DNA of 64,000 bases from Nocardioides currus (GTDB taxonomy: Bacteria; Actinomycetota; Actinomycetes; Propionibacteriales; Nocardioidaceae), in NCBI RefSeq assembly GCF_003057875.1, contig NZ_PYXZ01000004.1:124001-188000 (forward strand), given 5' to 3'. Position numbers and translations under genes: made by a program. This document shows, one piece after another, positions 1 through 8,406 of this stretch (position 1 is the first letter of the stretch; every line of letters begins with the position of its first letter). The notes beneath the pieces are model-generated. The model searched no databases, was not told the DNA's origin, and worked only from the letters and a program-made list of their open reading frames with translations.

Positions 1-1185
1 GCGGCGCACGAGCACCCGCGGCGTCGCGAGCAGGCGCGTCGGGAGCGCCGCCGACGAGCGCAGGTGGATGTTCTGCAGCAGCCCGAGCGCGAGCATGACG
101 GCGAACATCGACGTCCCGCCGTACGACACGAAGGGCAGCGGGACGCCGGTCACCGGCATGATCCCCAGGCACATGCCGATGTTCTGGAAGGCCTGGAAGC
201 CGAACCAGCAGGCGATGCCCGCGGCGGCGATGCGCCCGAACATGTCGTCGGTGTCGGCCGAGATCGCCAGCGCACGCCAGATGACGATCGCCAGCAAGGC
301 GATCACCAGCCCGGCGCCGACCAGCCCGAGCTCCTCACCGGCGACGGTGAAGATGAAGTCGGTGTGCTGCTCGGGCACGAAGCCGGAGCGGGTCTGGGAG
401 CCGTCGAAGAGCCCCTGCCCGAAGAGGCCACCGTTGCCGACCGCGATCCGCGCCTGCTCCGTGTTGTAGCCCGCGCCCCGCGGGTCGAGGCCCGGGTTGG
501 TGAACGCCATGAAGCGGTCGACCTGGTAGGACTTCAGCACCCCGAGGCTGACCGCCAGCGCCGCGCCGGCGATGCCGGTCACGGTGAGGCCGATCAGCCA
601 GCGCCGGTCGGCGCCGGAGACGGCGAGCACGCCGAAGACGATCGCCGAGAGCACCAGCATCGTGCCGAGGTCGGGCTGCAGCATGATCAGGGCCGCGGGC
701 ACGCCGGCGATGGCGAGCATCCCCACGACCTCGGTGGTGCGTACGCCGCGGCGCCAGCGTCCCTCGGTCCGCTCCGCCACCAGCAGGGCCATGCCGACCA
801 CCACCGACAGCTTCGCGAACTCCGACGGCTGGATCGACATCCCGCCGAGCTGGAGCCAGGAGCGGGAGCCGTTGATGGTCGAGCCGGCGACCAGCACGAG
901 GGCGAGCCCCACGATCGAACCGAGGTAGAAGACCGGCGCCATGATCCGCACCCAGCGGTGGTCGGTGGCCATCACGATGACCATCAGCACGATCCCGATG
1001 GCCACGTTGACGAGCTGCTTGGTGAGGTAGGCCGTGGTCTCGCCGCCGGTCAGGTCCTCGCGGGTGGAGGTGGCCGACCACACGAGGAGCGTGCCGAGGA
1101 AGATCAGCGCGAGGGCCGCGACCATCAGCAGCCAGTCGAGGCCGGGCGCCTTCAGCGGCGTACGGCGCGAGGCGGGTGCGGTCAC
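1..1185 (-). CDS. rodA: RodA, SEDS-family peptidoglycan glycosyltransferase (C-terminus outside window)
   Basis: Multi-spanning membrane protein that polymerises lipid II into glycan strands for lateral wall growth, working with the transpeptidase encoded just upstream. It starts with GTG at 1185; 395 codons are visible and the frame is still open at base 1, so the 3' end is missing. SEDS hallmarks are present in order: IQPSEFAKL, MLQPDLGTM, FTVAGEELGLVG and FVSYGGTSM, with about ten hydrophobic segments between them. The start overlaps the stop of mrdA by four bases (GTGA), which implies translational coupling. Context (mreBCD-mrdA-rodA) identifies it as RodA and not FtsW. With roughly 400-420 residues usual for the family, only a few codons should be missing. 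Confidence 0.95.
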   Translation of the reverse strand, partial: MTAPASRRTPLKAPGLDWLLMVAALALIFLGTLLVWSATSTREDLTGGETTAYLTKQLVNVAIGIVLMVIVMATDHRWVRIMAPVFYLGSIVGLALVLVAGSTINGSRSWLQLGGMSIQPSEFAKLSVVVGMALLVAERTEGRWRRGVRTTEVVGMLAIAGVPAALIMLQPDLGTMLVLSAIVFGVLAVSGADRRWLIGLTVTGIAGAALAVSLGVLKSYQVDRFMAFTNPGLDPRGAGYNTEQARIAVGNGGLFGQGLFDGSQTRSGFVPEQHTDFIFTVAGEELGLVGAGLVIALLAIVIWRALAISADTDDMFGRIAAAGIACWFGFQAFQNIGMCLGIMPVTGVPLPFVSYGGTSMFAVMLALGLLQNIHLRSSAALPTRLLATPRVLVRR

Positions 1186-3305
1186 GGCTTCTCCTTCACC
1201 GGCGGGAGGATCGAGCCGTCGTCGAGGAACGTCGGCAGGGTCTTCGGTGCGACCAGGCCGGGGATCGCCTCGTCGGCGGGCTTCACCGCCTCGCCGTCGA
1301 TGCCGTAGAGCGCCTCCCAGACCTTGCGGACGCCCTCACCGACCGAGCCGGACCCGGTGCCGGCCTGGCTGAGCATCATCACGACGACGTAGTCGTCGGT
1401 GTAGGAGGCGACCCAGCCGGTCGACTGCTTGCCGTAGACCTCGGCCGAGCCCGTCTTGGACCGCACGACGACGTCGTCGAGCGGGAAGCCGCCCATCTTC
1501 CAGGCCATGGTCCCGACCCGGGTCACGCCCTTGAGGGACTCGTCGATGTACTCCATGTCCTTCTTCGGCACCTTGACGTTGCCGACCTTGGCCGGGGTGA
1601 ACCGGCGCAGCACCTCGCCGCTCGGGCTGACCAGCGCCTTCGCGACGGTCGGGGCGAAGAGGGTGCCGCCGTTGGAGATCGCGGCGTAGCCGCGGGCGAG
1701 CTGGAGCGGGGTGACGATGGTGTCGCCCTGGCCGATGGCGAAGTTGGCGGCGTCGCCGGCGCGGTAGGCGTAGCCCTCGACGCAGAACTCACGCGCGAAC
1801 TTGTAGACGAAGTCGCTGGTCTCGGCGTCCTGCGGCTTGTCGGCGATGCCGCAGTAGAAGTCCTTCATCGAGTCGTAGTAGGCCCGCTTCCAGCTCCGGT
1901 CCGCGATCCGGCCGGGCGCCTCGCCGGGCACGTCGATGCCGGTGCGGCTGCCGAAGCCGAAGTTCTTGGCCTCCGCGACGAGCGGGTCCTTGGCGTCGAC
2001 GTTGCCCTCGTCGCTGCCGTACTGCTGCCAGTACTTGTAGCCGATCTGGAAGAAGAAGGTGTTGCAGGAGACCTCGAGCGCCTTCGCGAACGTCACGGGC
2101 CCGCCGATCGCGGACGACTCGTGGTTGTGGAAGACGCGGTTGCCGATCTGCACGCCCGAGGGGCAGGTCAGCGTGCTGTCGGTGCGGTAGCCGTTCTTGA
2201 GCGCACCGGCGGTCATGAACGGCTTCCACGTCGAGCCGGGGGCGAACTGGCCCTGCGTGGCCCGCGAGAGCAGCGGCGTGCCGGCCTTCTCGGAGTAGAG
2301 CCGCTCGAGCTCGCTGCTGCTGATCCCGCCGACCCAGACGCCGGGGTCGTACGTCGGCTGGCTGGCCATCGCCACCACCCGGCCGGTCTTCGCCTCGAGC
2401 ACGACGGCCGCACCGGAGTCGGCGACGTAGTTGCGCCCGGTGACCTTGTCGAACTGGGTGCGCTGGAAGAGCATCCGCTCCTTGAGCGCGCGCTCGACCG
2501 CTGACTGCACCTTGGCGTCGATGGAGGTGACCAGGGTGTCGCCGGGCGTCGACTCGACCGTGCTGTCGTCGCCGAGGACGCGCCCCATCGAGTCGACCGC
2601 GACCCGGCGGTAGCCCGGGAGCCCGCGCAGCCACGCGTCGTACTGCTTCTCGATGCCGGCCCGCCCGACGCTCGAGGCGCCGTTGAGGGACTCGTCGTCG
2701 GCGTCCTGCGCGGCGTCGAGCTCGTCCTCGGTGATGGGGCTGAGGTAGCCCAGGACGTGGGCGAGGTTGACGCCGAAGGGCTCGGGGTAGGCGCGGACGC
2801 TCTGCTGCTCGGCGACGACGCCGGGGTAGTCCTCGGGCTGCTCGAGGATGCGCAGCGCGACGTCCTTGTGCACGTCGCTGGCGACCGGCACGGGCTGGTA
2901 CGGCGAGCCGTTCCAGCAGCTGCCACGGACGCTGCCCTCGTTGCCGCAGGTGATCAGACGCTTCTCGACGGCCTCGGGCTTCTCGCCCACCACCACGGAC
3001 ACGCGGCGCACCAGCTCGGTGCGCTGCCGCTCCCCCAGCTTGGCCAGGATGTTGCGGTCGATGGAGATCACCCAGGACGTGCGGTTGGCGACCAGCGGCC
3101 GGCCCTGGTCGTCGACGATCAGGCCGCGCTGCGGCTGCACGACGATGTCTCGCACCGACTGGTTGGCGGCCTGTGCCTGATAGCCCTCGCCGCCGACGAC
3201 CTGGAGGTAGTAGAGGCGGACGAACAGGGTCGCGAAGAGCGAGAAGACGAGCGCCTGCACGACGACGAGGCGCAGTCGGCTGCGCTGCGAACCGGTGACG
3301 GCCAT
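1182..3305 (-). CDS. mrdA: Penicillin-binding protein 2 (elongasome transpeptidase)
   Basis: Class B PBP, 707 residues, which cross-links peptidoglycan during elongation as the partner of RodA. One N-terminal membrane anchor (about residues 12-33) is followed by the PBP dimerisation domain and then the transpeptidase domain with its three motifs: SxxK in PGSTWKPF, SxN in VSCNTFF, and KTG in SKTGSAEV. The ATG at 3305 is chosen because it overlaps the mreD stop as TGATG; the frame is open further upstream but that part lies inside mreD. The C-terminus carries a short tail rich in Pro and charged residues. Expected at the lateral wall or pole with MreB, MreC and MreD. Confidence 0.95.
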   Translation of the reverse strand: MAVTGSQRSRLRLVVVQALVFSLFATLFVRLYYLQVVGGEGYQAQAANQSVRDIVVQPQRGLIVDDQGRPLVANRTSWVISIDRNILAKLGERQRTELVRRVSVVVGEKPEAVEKRLITCGNEGSVRGSCWNGSPYQPVPVASDVHKDVALRILEQPEDYPGVVAEQQSVRAYPEPFGVNLAHVLGYLSPITEDELDAAQDADDESLNGASSVGRAGIEKQYDAWLRGLPGYRRVAVDSMGRVLGDDSTVESTPGDTLVTSIDAKVQSAVERALKERMLFQRTQFDKVTGRNYVADSGAAVVLEAKTGRVVAMASQPTYDPGVWVGGISSSELERLYSEKAGTPLLSRATQGQFAPGSTWKPFMTAGALKNGYRTDSTLTCPSGVQIGNRVFHNHESSAIGGPVTFAKALEVSCNTFFFQIGYKYWQQYGSDEGNVDAKDPLVAEAKNFGFGSRTGIDVPGEAPGRIADRSWKRAYYDSMKDFYCGIADKPQDAETSDFVYKFAREFCVEGYAYRAGDAANFAIGQGDTIVTPLQLARGYAAISNGGTLFAPTVAKALVSPSGEVLRRFTPAKVGNVKVPKKDMEYIDESLKGVTRVGTMAWKMGGFPLDDVVVRSKTGSAEVYGKQSTGWVASYTDDYVVVMMLSQAGTGSGSVGEGVRKVWEALYGIDGEAVKPADEAIPGLVAPKTLPTFLDDGSILPPVKEKP

Positions 3306-3814
3306 CAGGTGGTCGCCAGTCTCGGGTCGAGTGACGAGAAGACCTTGAGGAGGGGCGGCAGCACGAACGGGGTGAGGAGGACGTCCCACAGCACGGCCAC
3401 GGCGATCACCTCGAGCAGGTGCGGCACCGAGCCGCCGTCGCCGAGGAAGAGCCCGCTCAACGCGAAGATGGAGGTGCCGACGAAGGAGGCCGCCGCGACC
3501 GTGGCCACGACGGCCGCGGCCGTGGGCTTCACGTCCTGGCGCACGCGGGCGGCGAGGAACGCCACGACGGTGAGCGCGAGCGCCCAGCGTCCGGCGACGT
3601 GGTCGGCGGGCGGGACGAGGTCGAGCAGCACGCCGGCAGTGAAGCCGAGCAGCATGGCGGACGGTGCGTCGAGGGTGAGCGCGGCACCGACGACGACCAG
3701 CAGGCACAGGTTCGGCACGATGCCGTGCCAGGCGACGTGCGGGAACAGTGACACCTGGAGGACCAGGGCGATGGCGACCGCGACGATCGCGACGAGCAGC
3801 CGGGCGCGGGTCAT
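3305..3814 (-). CDS. mreD: MreD, rod-shape-determining membrane protein
   Basis: Small polytopic membrane protein, 169 residues, with about five hydrophobic segments beginning directly at the N-terminus (RARLLVAIVAVAIALVLQV). MreD is a membrane partner of MreC and part of the elongasome; it has no catalytic motif, so the assignment rests on size, hydrophobicity and its place between mreC and mrdA. The ATG at 3814 lies 49 bases after the mreC stop; no in-frame start was seen closer to mreC. Its stop overlaps the mrdA start (TGATG). Confidence 0.88.
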   Translation of the reverse strand: MTRARLLVAIVAVAIALVLQVSLFPHVAWHGIVPNLCLLVVVGAALTLDAPSAMLLGFTAGVLLDLVPPADHVAGRWALALTVVAFLAARVRQDVKPTAAAVVATVAAASFVGTSIFALSGLFLGDGGSVPHLLEVIAVAVLWDVLLTPFVLPPLLKVFSSLDPRLATT

Positions 3815-3863
3815 CGGGGCCCCCGCGGAAGCGCGAGTGCAGCGAGCGATCTCGTGGGGTGGT

Positions 3864-4811
3864 TCATCGCAGCGCCCCGTCCGCCTCGATCACGGCGCGG
3901 TCGCTGGTCGTCCCGGTGGGGACCATCACCCCGACGACGTCGAGGGCCGAGAAGTCCACGAACGGCTCGATCACGGCGCGCTGCGACGTCTCGCGCAGGC
4001 TTGAGTAGACGTCGGTGACGCGCCCGACGGGCACGCCCGCCTCGTACGGTCCTCCCGAGCTGCCCCAGGTGACGACCGTGTCGTGCTTGGCCGGGACGAC
4101 GGCGTCGTCGACGAGTCGCAGCTCGAGCTCGTCACCCGCGGGCGAGTCGTCGGTGCCGTGCACGAAGCCGATCTCCATGCTGGAGCCGACGCGGCCGCCG
4201 ACGATCGACTCGGGGTCGGTGATCAGGAGCACCGTGGCGGTGGTGCGGGTGACGCGCAGGACCCGCCCGACGAGGCCGTCGTTGTTGACGACCGTCATGT
4301 CGGGCCCGATGCCCGACGACGACCCGGCGTCGATCGTGACCGTCTTGCTGAAGGTCTGTGAGGACGCGTAGGCCACCACGCGGGCCGGCACCAGCGCCTG
4401 GCCGAGGTTCTCGGCCGACTGGGTCAGGCCGTCGTACTCCTCGAGCCGGTTCTTCTCGAACCCGGCCGAGGCGACCTGGCTGCGCAGGTCGGAGTTCTCG
4501 GCCTCGAGGTCGCGGATCTCGTCGCTGAGCGAGCCCTTCGTGCGGAACCACGTCGGCACCGCGGTGAAGGGTCGCACGGCGGCGGCGGTCGCGGCCTCCA
4601 CCGGCCCGAAGGCCTCGCCGAGCGCGCGGCGGGCGGGCTCGACGGGTGAGTCGGTGCCGCCGTGGAAGTCGAGGGTGATCAGGGTGACGCTGGCCAGCAC
4701 CAGCGCGACGAGGAGCGAGCGCGGCGGACGGTTGCGCGACTCGAGCCGGTCGAGCCCGCGCCACCGACGCTCGCGGCCGCTGCTCGTGCCGCCTCCCCCC
4801 AGGCCGGCCAT
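3864..4811 (-). CDS. mreC: MreC, rod-shape-determining scaffold protein
   Basis: Single-pass membrane protein of 315 residues that links the cytoplasmic MreB system to periplasmic PBPs. A basic, glycine-rich cytoplasmic N-terminus is followed by one membrane span (about 32-50, SLLVALVLASVTLITL), a coiled coil (about residues 95-125, with DEIRDLEAENSDLRSQ), and the beta-rich MreC core (VNNDGLVGRV, DPESIVGGRV, VPVGRVTDV). The ATG at 4811 overlaps the mreB stop as TGATG. The C-terminus is acidic and Thr-rich. Confidence 0.93.
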   Translation of the reverse strand: MAGLGGGGTSSGRERRWRGLDRLESRNRPPRSLLVALVLASVTLITLDFHGGTDSPVEPARRALGEAFGPVEAATAAAVRPFTAVPTWFRTKGSLSDEIRDLEAENSDLRSQVASAGFEKNRLEEYDGLTQSAENLGQALVPARVVAYASSQTFSKTVTIDAGSSSGIGPDMTVVNNDGLVGRVLRVTRTTATVLLITDPESIVGGRVGSSMEIGFVHGTDDSPAGDELELRLVDDAVVPAKHDTVVTWGSSGGPYEAGVPVGRVTDVYSSLRETSQRAVIEPFVDFSALDVVGVMVPTGTTSDRAVIEADGALR

Positions 4812-5854
4812 CAGAACCGCCGTACGTCGGAGACGAGGACCTGCTGGAGCGCCTCGAACTCCTCGACGCACTTGCCGGCACCGAAGGCCACGCTGGAGAG
4901 CGGGTCCTCGGCGACGTGGACCGGCATGCCCGTCTCGTGGCGCAGGCGCTCGTCGAGGCCGCGGAGCAGGGCGCCTCCGCCGGTGAGGACGATGCCGCGG
5001 TCCATGATGTCGCCGGCCAGCTCGGGCGGGGTCTGGTCGAGGGTGGTGCGGACGGCGTCGATGATGTTGTGGATCGGCTCCTCGATGGCCTGGCGCAGCT
5101 CGGCGCTGGAGACGACGACGGTGCGGGGCAGGCCCGAGACCATGTCGCGGCCGCGGATCTCGGCCTCCGGCTCGCTGGGCAGCGGGAAGGCCGAGCCCAG
5201 GGTCAGCTTCATCTCCTCGGCGGTGCGCTCCCCGAGCATCAGGGAGTACTCCTTCTTCATCCACGCGATGATCGACTGGTCGATGTCGTCGCCCGCGGTG
5301 CGCACGCTCATGCTGGTGACGATGCCGCCGAGGCTGATCACTGCCACCTCGGTGGTGCCCCCGCCGACGTCGACGATCATGTTGCCGGTGGCCTCGTGCA
5401 CGGGCAGGCCGGCGCCGATCGCCGCCGCCATCGGCTCCTCGACGATGTAGACGCGCCGGGCCCCGGCCTGGTAGCCGGCCTCCTTCACCGCGCGCTGCTC
5501 GACGGCGGTGATGCCGCTCGGGACGCAGATGACCATGCGCGGCTTGGCCATGTAGCGGCGGCGGTGCACCTGCTGGATGAAGAAGCGCAGCATCTGCTCG
5601 GTCGCCTCGAAGTCGGCGATCACACCGTCCTTGAGCGGACGGATGGCGGTGATGTTGTCGGGGGTGCGACCGATCATCCGCTTGGCCTCGTGGCCGACCG
5701 CGAGCACCTCGCCGGTCGTCGTGTTCATCGCCACGACGGACGGCTCGTCGAGCACCACGCCCTTGCCGCGGACGTAGACCAGCGTGTTGGCGGTGCCGAG
5801 GTCCACGGCCATGTCGCGGCCGATGAAGCCCGCCGTCGTGCTGCTCAGTGCCAT
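4811..5854 (-). CDS. mreB: MreB, actin-like cell-shape protein
   Basis: Actin-fold ATPase of 347 residues, a normal MreB length, which forms membrane-associated filaments that guide wall synthesis. Phosphate-1 motif DLGTANTLVY, phosphate-2 motif DVGGGTTEVAV and the adenosine motif TGGGALLRGL are all present. The ATG at 5854 is preferred over upstream in-frame starts because it has a GAGG ribosome-binding site eight bases upstream and gives the standard MreB N-terminus ahead of DMAVDLGT. It is the first gene of the mreB-mreC-mreD-mrdA-rodA operon, with overlaps at four of the five junctions only interrupted by a 49-base gap before mreD. Confidence 0.97.
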   Translation of the reverse strand: MALSSTTAGFIGRDMAVDLGTANTLVYVRGKGVVLDEPSVVAMNTTTGEVLAVGHEAKRMIGRTPDNITAIRPLKDGVIADFEATEQMLRFFIQQVHRRRYMAKPRMVICVPSGITAVEQRAVKEAGYQAGARRVYIVEEPMAAAIGAGLPVHEATGNMIVDVGGGTTEVAVISLGGIVTSMSVRTAGDDIDQSIIAWMKKEYSLMLGERTAEEMKLTLGSAFPLPSEPEAEIRGRDMVSGLPRTVVVSSAELRQAIEEPIHNIIDAVRTTLDQTPPELAGDIMDRGIVLTGGGALLRGLDERLRHETGMPVHVAEDPLSSVAFGAGKCVEEFEALQQVLVSDVRRF

Positions 5855-5975
5855 GCGCGATGCCTCGCAGGAGTTGCGTGGGGTGAACGGGGAAGGTGGG
5901 TAGGAAACCCTCGGCCCCCGACCCACGGCTCAGGGTAGGTAGCGCGCGCACCCGTTCCCGGGAGGACACGCGGGG

Positions 5976-6539
5976 TCAGCGGACGCGACCGAGGTGCAGC
6001 GCCGCGAGCATCAGGGGCGTGATCGACTGCGCGTCGCGGATCTCGCCGTCGCGGATCATCGCCATCACGGCCGACCAGGGCTCGCGGCGTACGGCCCGGA
6101 TGCCCTCCTCCCGCCGGTGGCTCGCCCCGTCGTCCTCGGCACGGCTCAAGCCACGGGCGAGGAAGGCGAACTCCGGGGCGGCGGCCATGCCGTTGAGCGA
6201 GTCGTAGGACCCCAGCGGCGTCCACGACGACGCGACGAGCCCCGTCTCCTCGGCCAGCTCACGGCGCGCCGCGACGAGCGGGTCCTCGCCGTCGGTGTTG
6301 CCCGCCGGGATCTCGATCGACCACCGCTGCGTGGTGTAGCGGAACGTCTCGATGAGCACGACCTCGTCGTCGTCGCCGAGCGCGACGACGAAGGAGGCGG
6401 GGTGGCGCGGGTGCAGCACCCCGAACAGGCCGGGCTCGCCGTCGGGCCGGATGATCCGGCTCTCGCGCACCTCGATCCAGGGGTTCTCGTAGGCCACCCG
6501 GCTCTCGAGTGTCCGGTAGCCGCCGTCCTCCTCGCTCAC
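5976..6539 (-). CDS. Nudix hydrolase (ADP-ribose pyrophosphatase-like)
   Basis: Protein of 187 residues that should hydrolyse a nucleoside diphosphate linked to another moiety, ADP-ribose being the best guess from the PAGN-type lead-in. The Nudix helix is clear (AARRELAEETGLV, giving the RExxEExG core); the glycine-to-glutamate spacing before it is one residue shorter than the classic pattern. The GTG start at 6539 gives MSEEDGGYRTLE, the usual start for actinobacterial members. It stands alone between the mreB promoter region and the secreted protein upstream. Substrate is not determined by sequence. Confidence 0.85.
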   Translation of the reverse strand: MSEEDGGYRTLESRVAYENPWIEVRESRIIRPDGEPGLFGVLHPRHPASFVVALGDDDEVVLIETFRYTTQRWSIEIPAGNTDGEDPLVAARRELAEETGLVASSWTPLGSYDSLNGMAAAPEFAFLARGLSRAEDDGASHRREEGIRAVRREPWSAVMAMIRDGEIRDAQSITPLMLAALHLGRVR

Positions 6540-6565
6540 CGCGTCAGCGTCGCACAGACACCCGC

Positions 6566-7540
6566 TCAGAAGACGCAGGTGGCCGGGCCGGCGTCGAGCA
6601 CGCGGTCCCGGTCGAGGCGCAGCAGCCGTGGCACCAGCGCACCGCCGGGGTCGCGGTACGGCGCTGCGCTGGCCTCGCTGACCGTCCAGATCGAGTCCCG
6701 GGTCACCACGGTCCCCTCGGCGCCAGGCACGAAGTCGCGGATGCGGGACCCGGCGTGGATCCGGCCGCACGAGATGCGCGAGGAGACGTGCCACGCCCGG
6801 CCCGCGGGCGAGAACGCGAGGCCCTGGAGCCGCGGGGGGACCCTGCTGGCGCCGGTCATCGCCACCTGCCCGCGACCGGTCGCGGTCTCGACGAGCTCGG
6901 TCGCCCCGCTTGCGAGCACCGACGCCTCGGCGTACGACCTGGCTTGACCGGGCCCGTTCGGGCGGTAGCCGGCGATCACGATCTCGCCGTCGTGGGCCGC
7001 GATCGTCGAGCCGCGCACCTCGTCGGCGAGGTCCCAGACGCGGCGGACCTGGTCCGGGCGGCCGATGCGGTCGGGGTCGAGCAGCCACAGCCGACTGGTC
7101 TGGACGACCCACAGGCCGGCGTCGGTGAGGGCGGCTCCCCCGCCGTGGCGGCAGGTCGGGGACCCGTCGCGGGCGTCCAGCGTGCCGGTGAAGGCGTTGG
7201 TGCGGCCGGAGGGCAGGTCGATGACCGCTACCTGGCAGAGCTTGCTCCCCACCGCGCCGGCGCGATGGCCGACGACGAAGGCACGCCGACCCTCGATGGC
7301 GAGGCCCTGCGGGACGAAGCCGTCGGCGAGGTCGAGCCACCAGGCCTGGCAGACGGCGTCGGCGACGGGGTGGTCGCGCAGGCTGCCGTTCGGCTCACCG
7401 GGTTCCGGGCCGCGGACGTCGGTGTAGGAGACGCCGTCGCAGGTCGGCGCCGCCGAGCGGTCGTCAGCGGTGGTCTGCAGCGTGCAGGCACTCGGCGCCA
7501 GCAGGAGAGCCAGCGTGGCGAACGCCCGCCGCGGCGTCAC
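6566..7540 (-). CDS. Exported or lipoprotein-like protein of unknown function
   Basis: Protein of 324 residues that I do not recognise. The N-terminus has a short signal sequence (RRAFATLALLLAPSAC); the Cys could be lipidated but Pro at -3 is unusual for a lipobox. The body has recurring WVVQTSRLWLL- and SIWTVSEAS-like beta-strand blocks and paired cysteines, consistent with a beta-propeller or similar beta-rich exported fold. The start overlaps the ndk stop by four bases, so it is probably translated from the ndk transcript. Function is unknown. Confidence 0.7.
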   Translation of the reverse strand: MTPRRAFATLALLLAPSACTLQTTADDRSAAPTCDGVSYTDVRGPEPGEPNGSLRDHPVADAVCQAWWLDLADGFVPQGLAIEGRRAFVVGHRAGAVGSKLCQVAVIDLPSGRTNAFTGTLDARDGSPTCRHGGGAALTDAGLWVVQTSRLWLLDPDRIGRPDQVRRVWDLADEVRGSTIAAHDGEIVIAGYRPNGPGQARSYAEASVLASGATELVETATGRGQVAMTGASRVPPRLQGLAFSPAGRAWHVSSRISCGRIHAGSRIRDFVPGAEGTVVTRDSIWTVSEASAAPYRDPGGALVPRLLRLDRDRVLDAGPATCVF

Positions 7541-7959
7541 GCGAGCTCGGAGAACCAGATCCCGATCTCGCGGGCCGCGGACTCGGGGGCGTCGGAGCCG
7601 TGGACAATGTTCTGCTGGACCTTCAGGCCCCAGTCGCGACCGAGGTCGCCGCGGATCGTGCCGGGCGCGGCGACGGTCGGGTCGGTGGCGCCGGCCAGCG
7701 AGCGGAAGCCCTCGATGCAGCGCTCGCCCTCGATCACCATGGCGGCCACCGGGCCGGAGAGCATGAACTCGACGAGCGGCTCGTAGAACGGCTTGCCCTG
7801 GTGCTCCTCGTAGTGCTCGGCGAGCAGCTCCGGCGTCGCCGTACGCAGCTCGAGGGCGACGAGGGTGTAGCCCTTCGCCTCGATGCGCCGGACCACCTCA
7901 CCGGTGAGGCCGCGGCGGACGCCGTCCGGCTTGACAAGGACAAGGGAGCGCTCGGTCAT
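7537..7959 (-). CDS. ndk: Nucleoside diphosphate kinase
   Basis: Transfers the gamma phosphate of ATP to NDPs and dNDPs by a phosphohistidine intermediate, balancing nucleotide pools. 140 residues, the usual length. The N-terminus (MTERSLVLVKPDGV) and the active-site histidine in NIVHGSDAPESA are textbook. A TAGGCT hexamer ends six bases before the ATG, so the mRNA is probably leaderless. From memory ndk sits near mreB and folC in Streptomyces too. The downstream secreted protein overlaps it by ATGA. Confidence 0.98.
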   Translation of the reverse strand: MTERSLVLVKPDGVRRGLTGEVVRRIEAKGYTLVALELRTATPELLAEHYEEHQGKPFYEPLVEFMLSGPVAAMVIEGERCIEGFRSLAGATDPTVAAPGTIRGDLGRDWGLKVQQNIVHGSDAPESAAREIGIWFSELA

Positions 7960-7965
7960 GGCCGC

Positions 7966-7971
7966 AGCCTA
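7966..7971 (-). promoter_or_regulatory. -10 element of ndk, leaderless
   Basis: TAGGCT on the minus strand with exactly six bases to the ndk ATG. This fits TANNNT followed by a start codon at or near the transcription start. Confidence 0.6.
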
Positions 7972-8001
7972 GCGACCGTCGCCGCTGACGAGATGAGCGC
8001 G

Positions 8002-8406
8002 TCAGGGGTTCTCGGCGCGGTACGCCGCCCAGGCGGCCGCCTTCTCGCGCTCGATCTTGCGCCCGAGGTGGTCGGCGGTCGCCCACAGCGCCGCGAAGAT
8101 GCCGCCGAGGAGGAACATCAGCGGGATGACGAACCCGAGCGCGAGGGCGGCGACCTGCACGGCGTAGCCCGCGGCGTACGCCCACGACGCCCGCAGCATG
8201 CCCGCCAGCAGCAGGCAGACCACCGCCAGGCCGAGCCCGACGAACAGTGCGGTGCCGACGGACACGTCGGCGATGGTGATCATCACCGGCGTCGTCAGGC
8301 CGATCGTGATCGCCTCGAGGCACAGCACCGCGGCGCACATGCCGCGGCGCGGCGAGCGTTCGGTGTTCTGCGGCGCCGGCGCCTCCGACTCGCCTGCCTC
8401 GCTCAC
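8002..8406 (-). CDS. DUF4233 membrane protein
   Basis: Membrane protein of 134 residues with about four hydrophobic segments (around 22-44, 48-68, 70-90 and 92-112) and charged ends (C-terminus GRKIEREKAAAWAAYRAENP). It matches the small membrane family that follows folC in many actinobacteria (DUF4233). GTG start at 8406 overlaps the folC stop as GTGA, so it is translationally coupled to folate polyglutamylation, although its biochemical role is unknown. Confidence 0.8.
   Translation of the reverse strand: MSEAGESEAPAPQNTERSPRRGMCAAVLCLEAITIGLTTPVMITIADVSVGTALFVGLGLAVVCLLLAGMLRASWAYAAGYAVQVAALALGFVIPLMFLLGGIFAALWATADHLGRKIEREKAAAWAAYRAENP

Noticed and set aside
3815..3863. ATG at 3867 overlapping the mreC stop as the mreD start
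   Set aside because: It is out of frame with the membrane-protein sequence of mreD.
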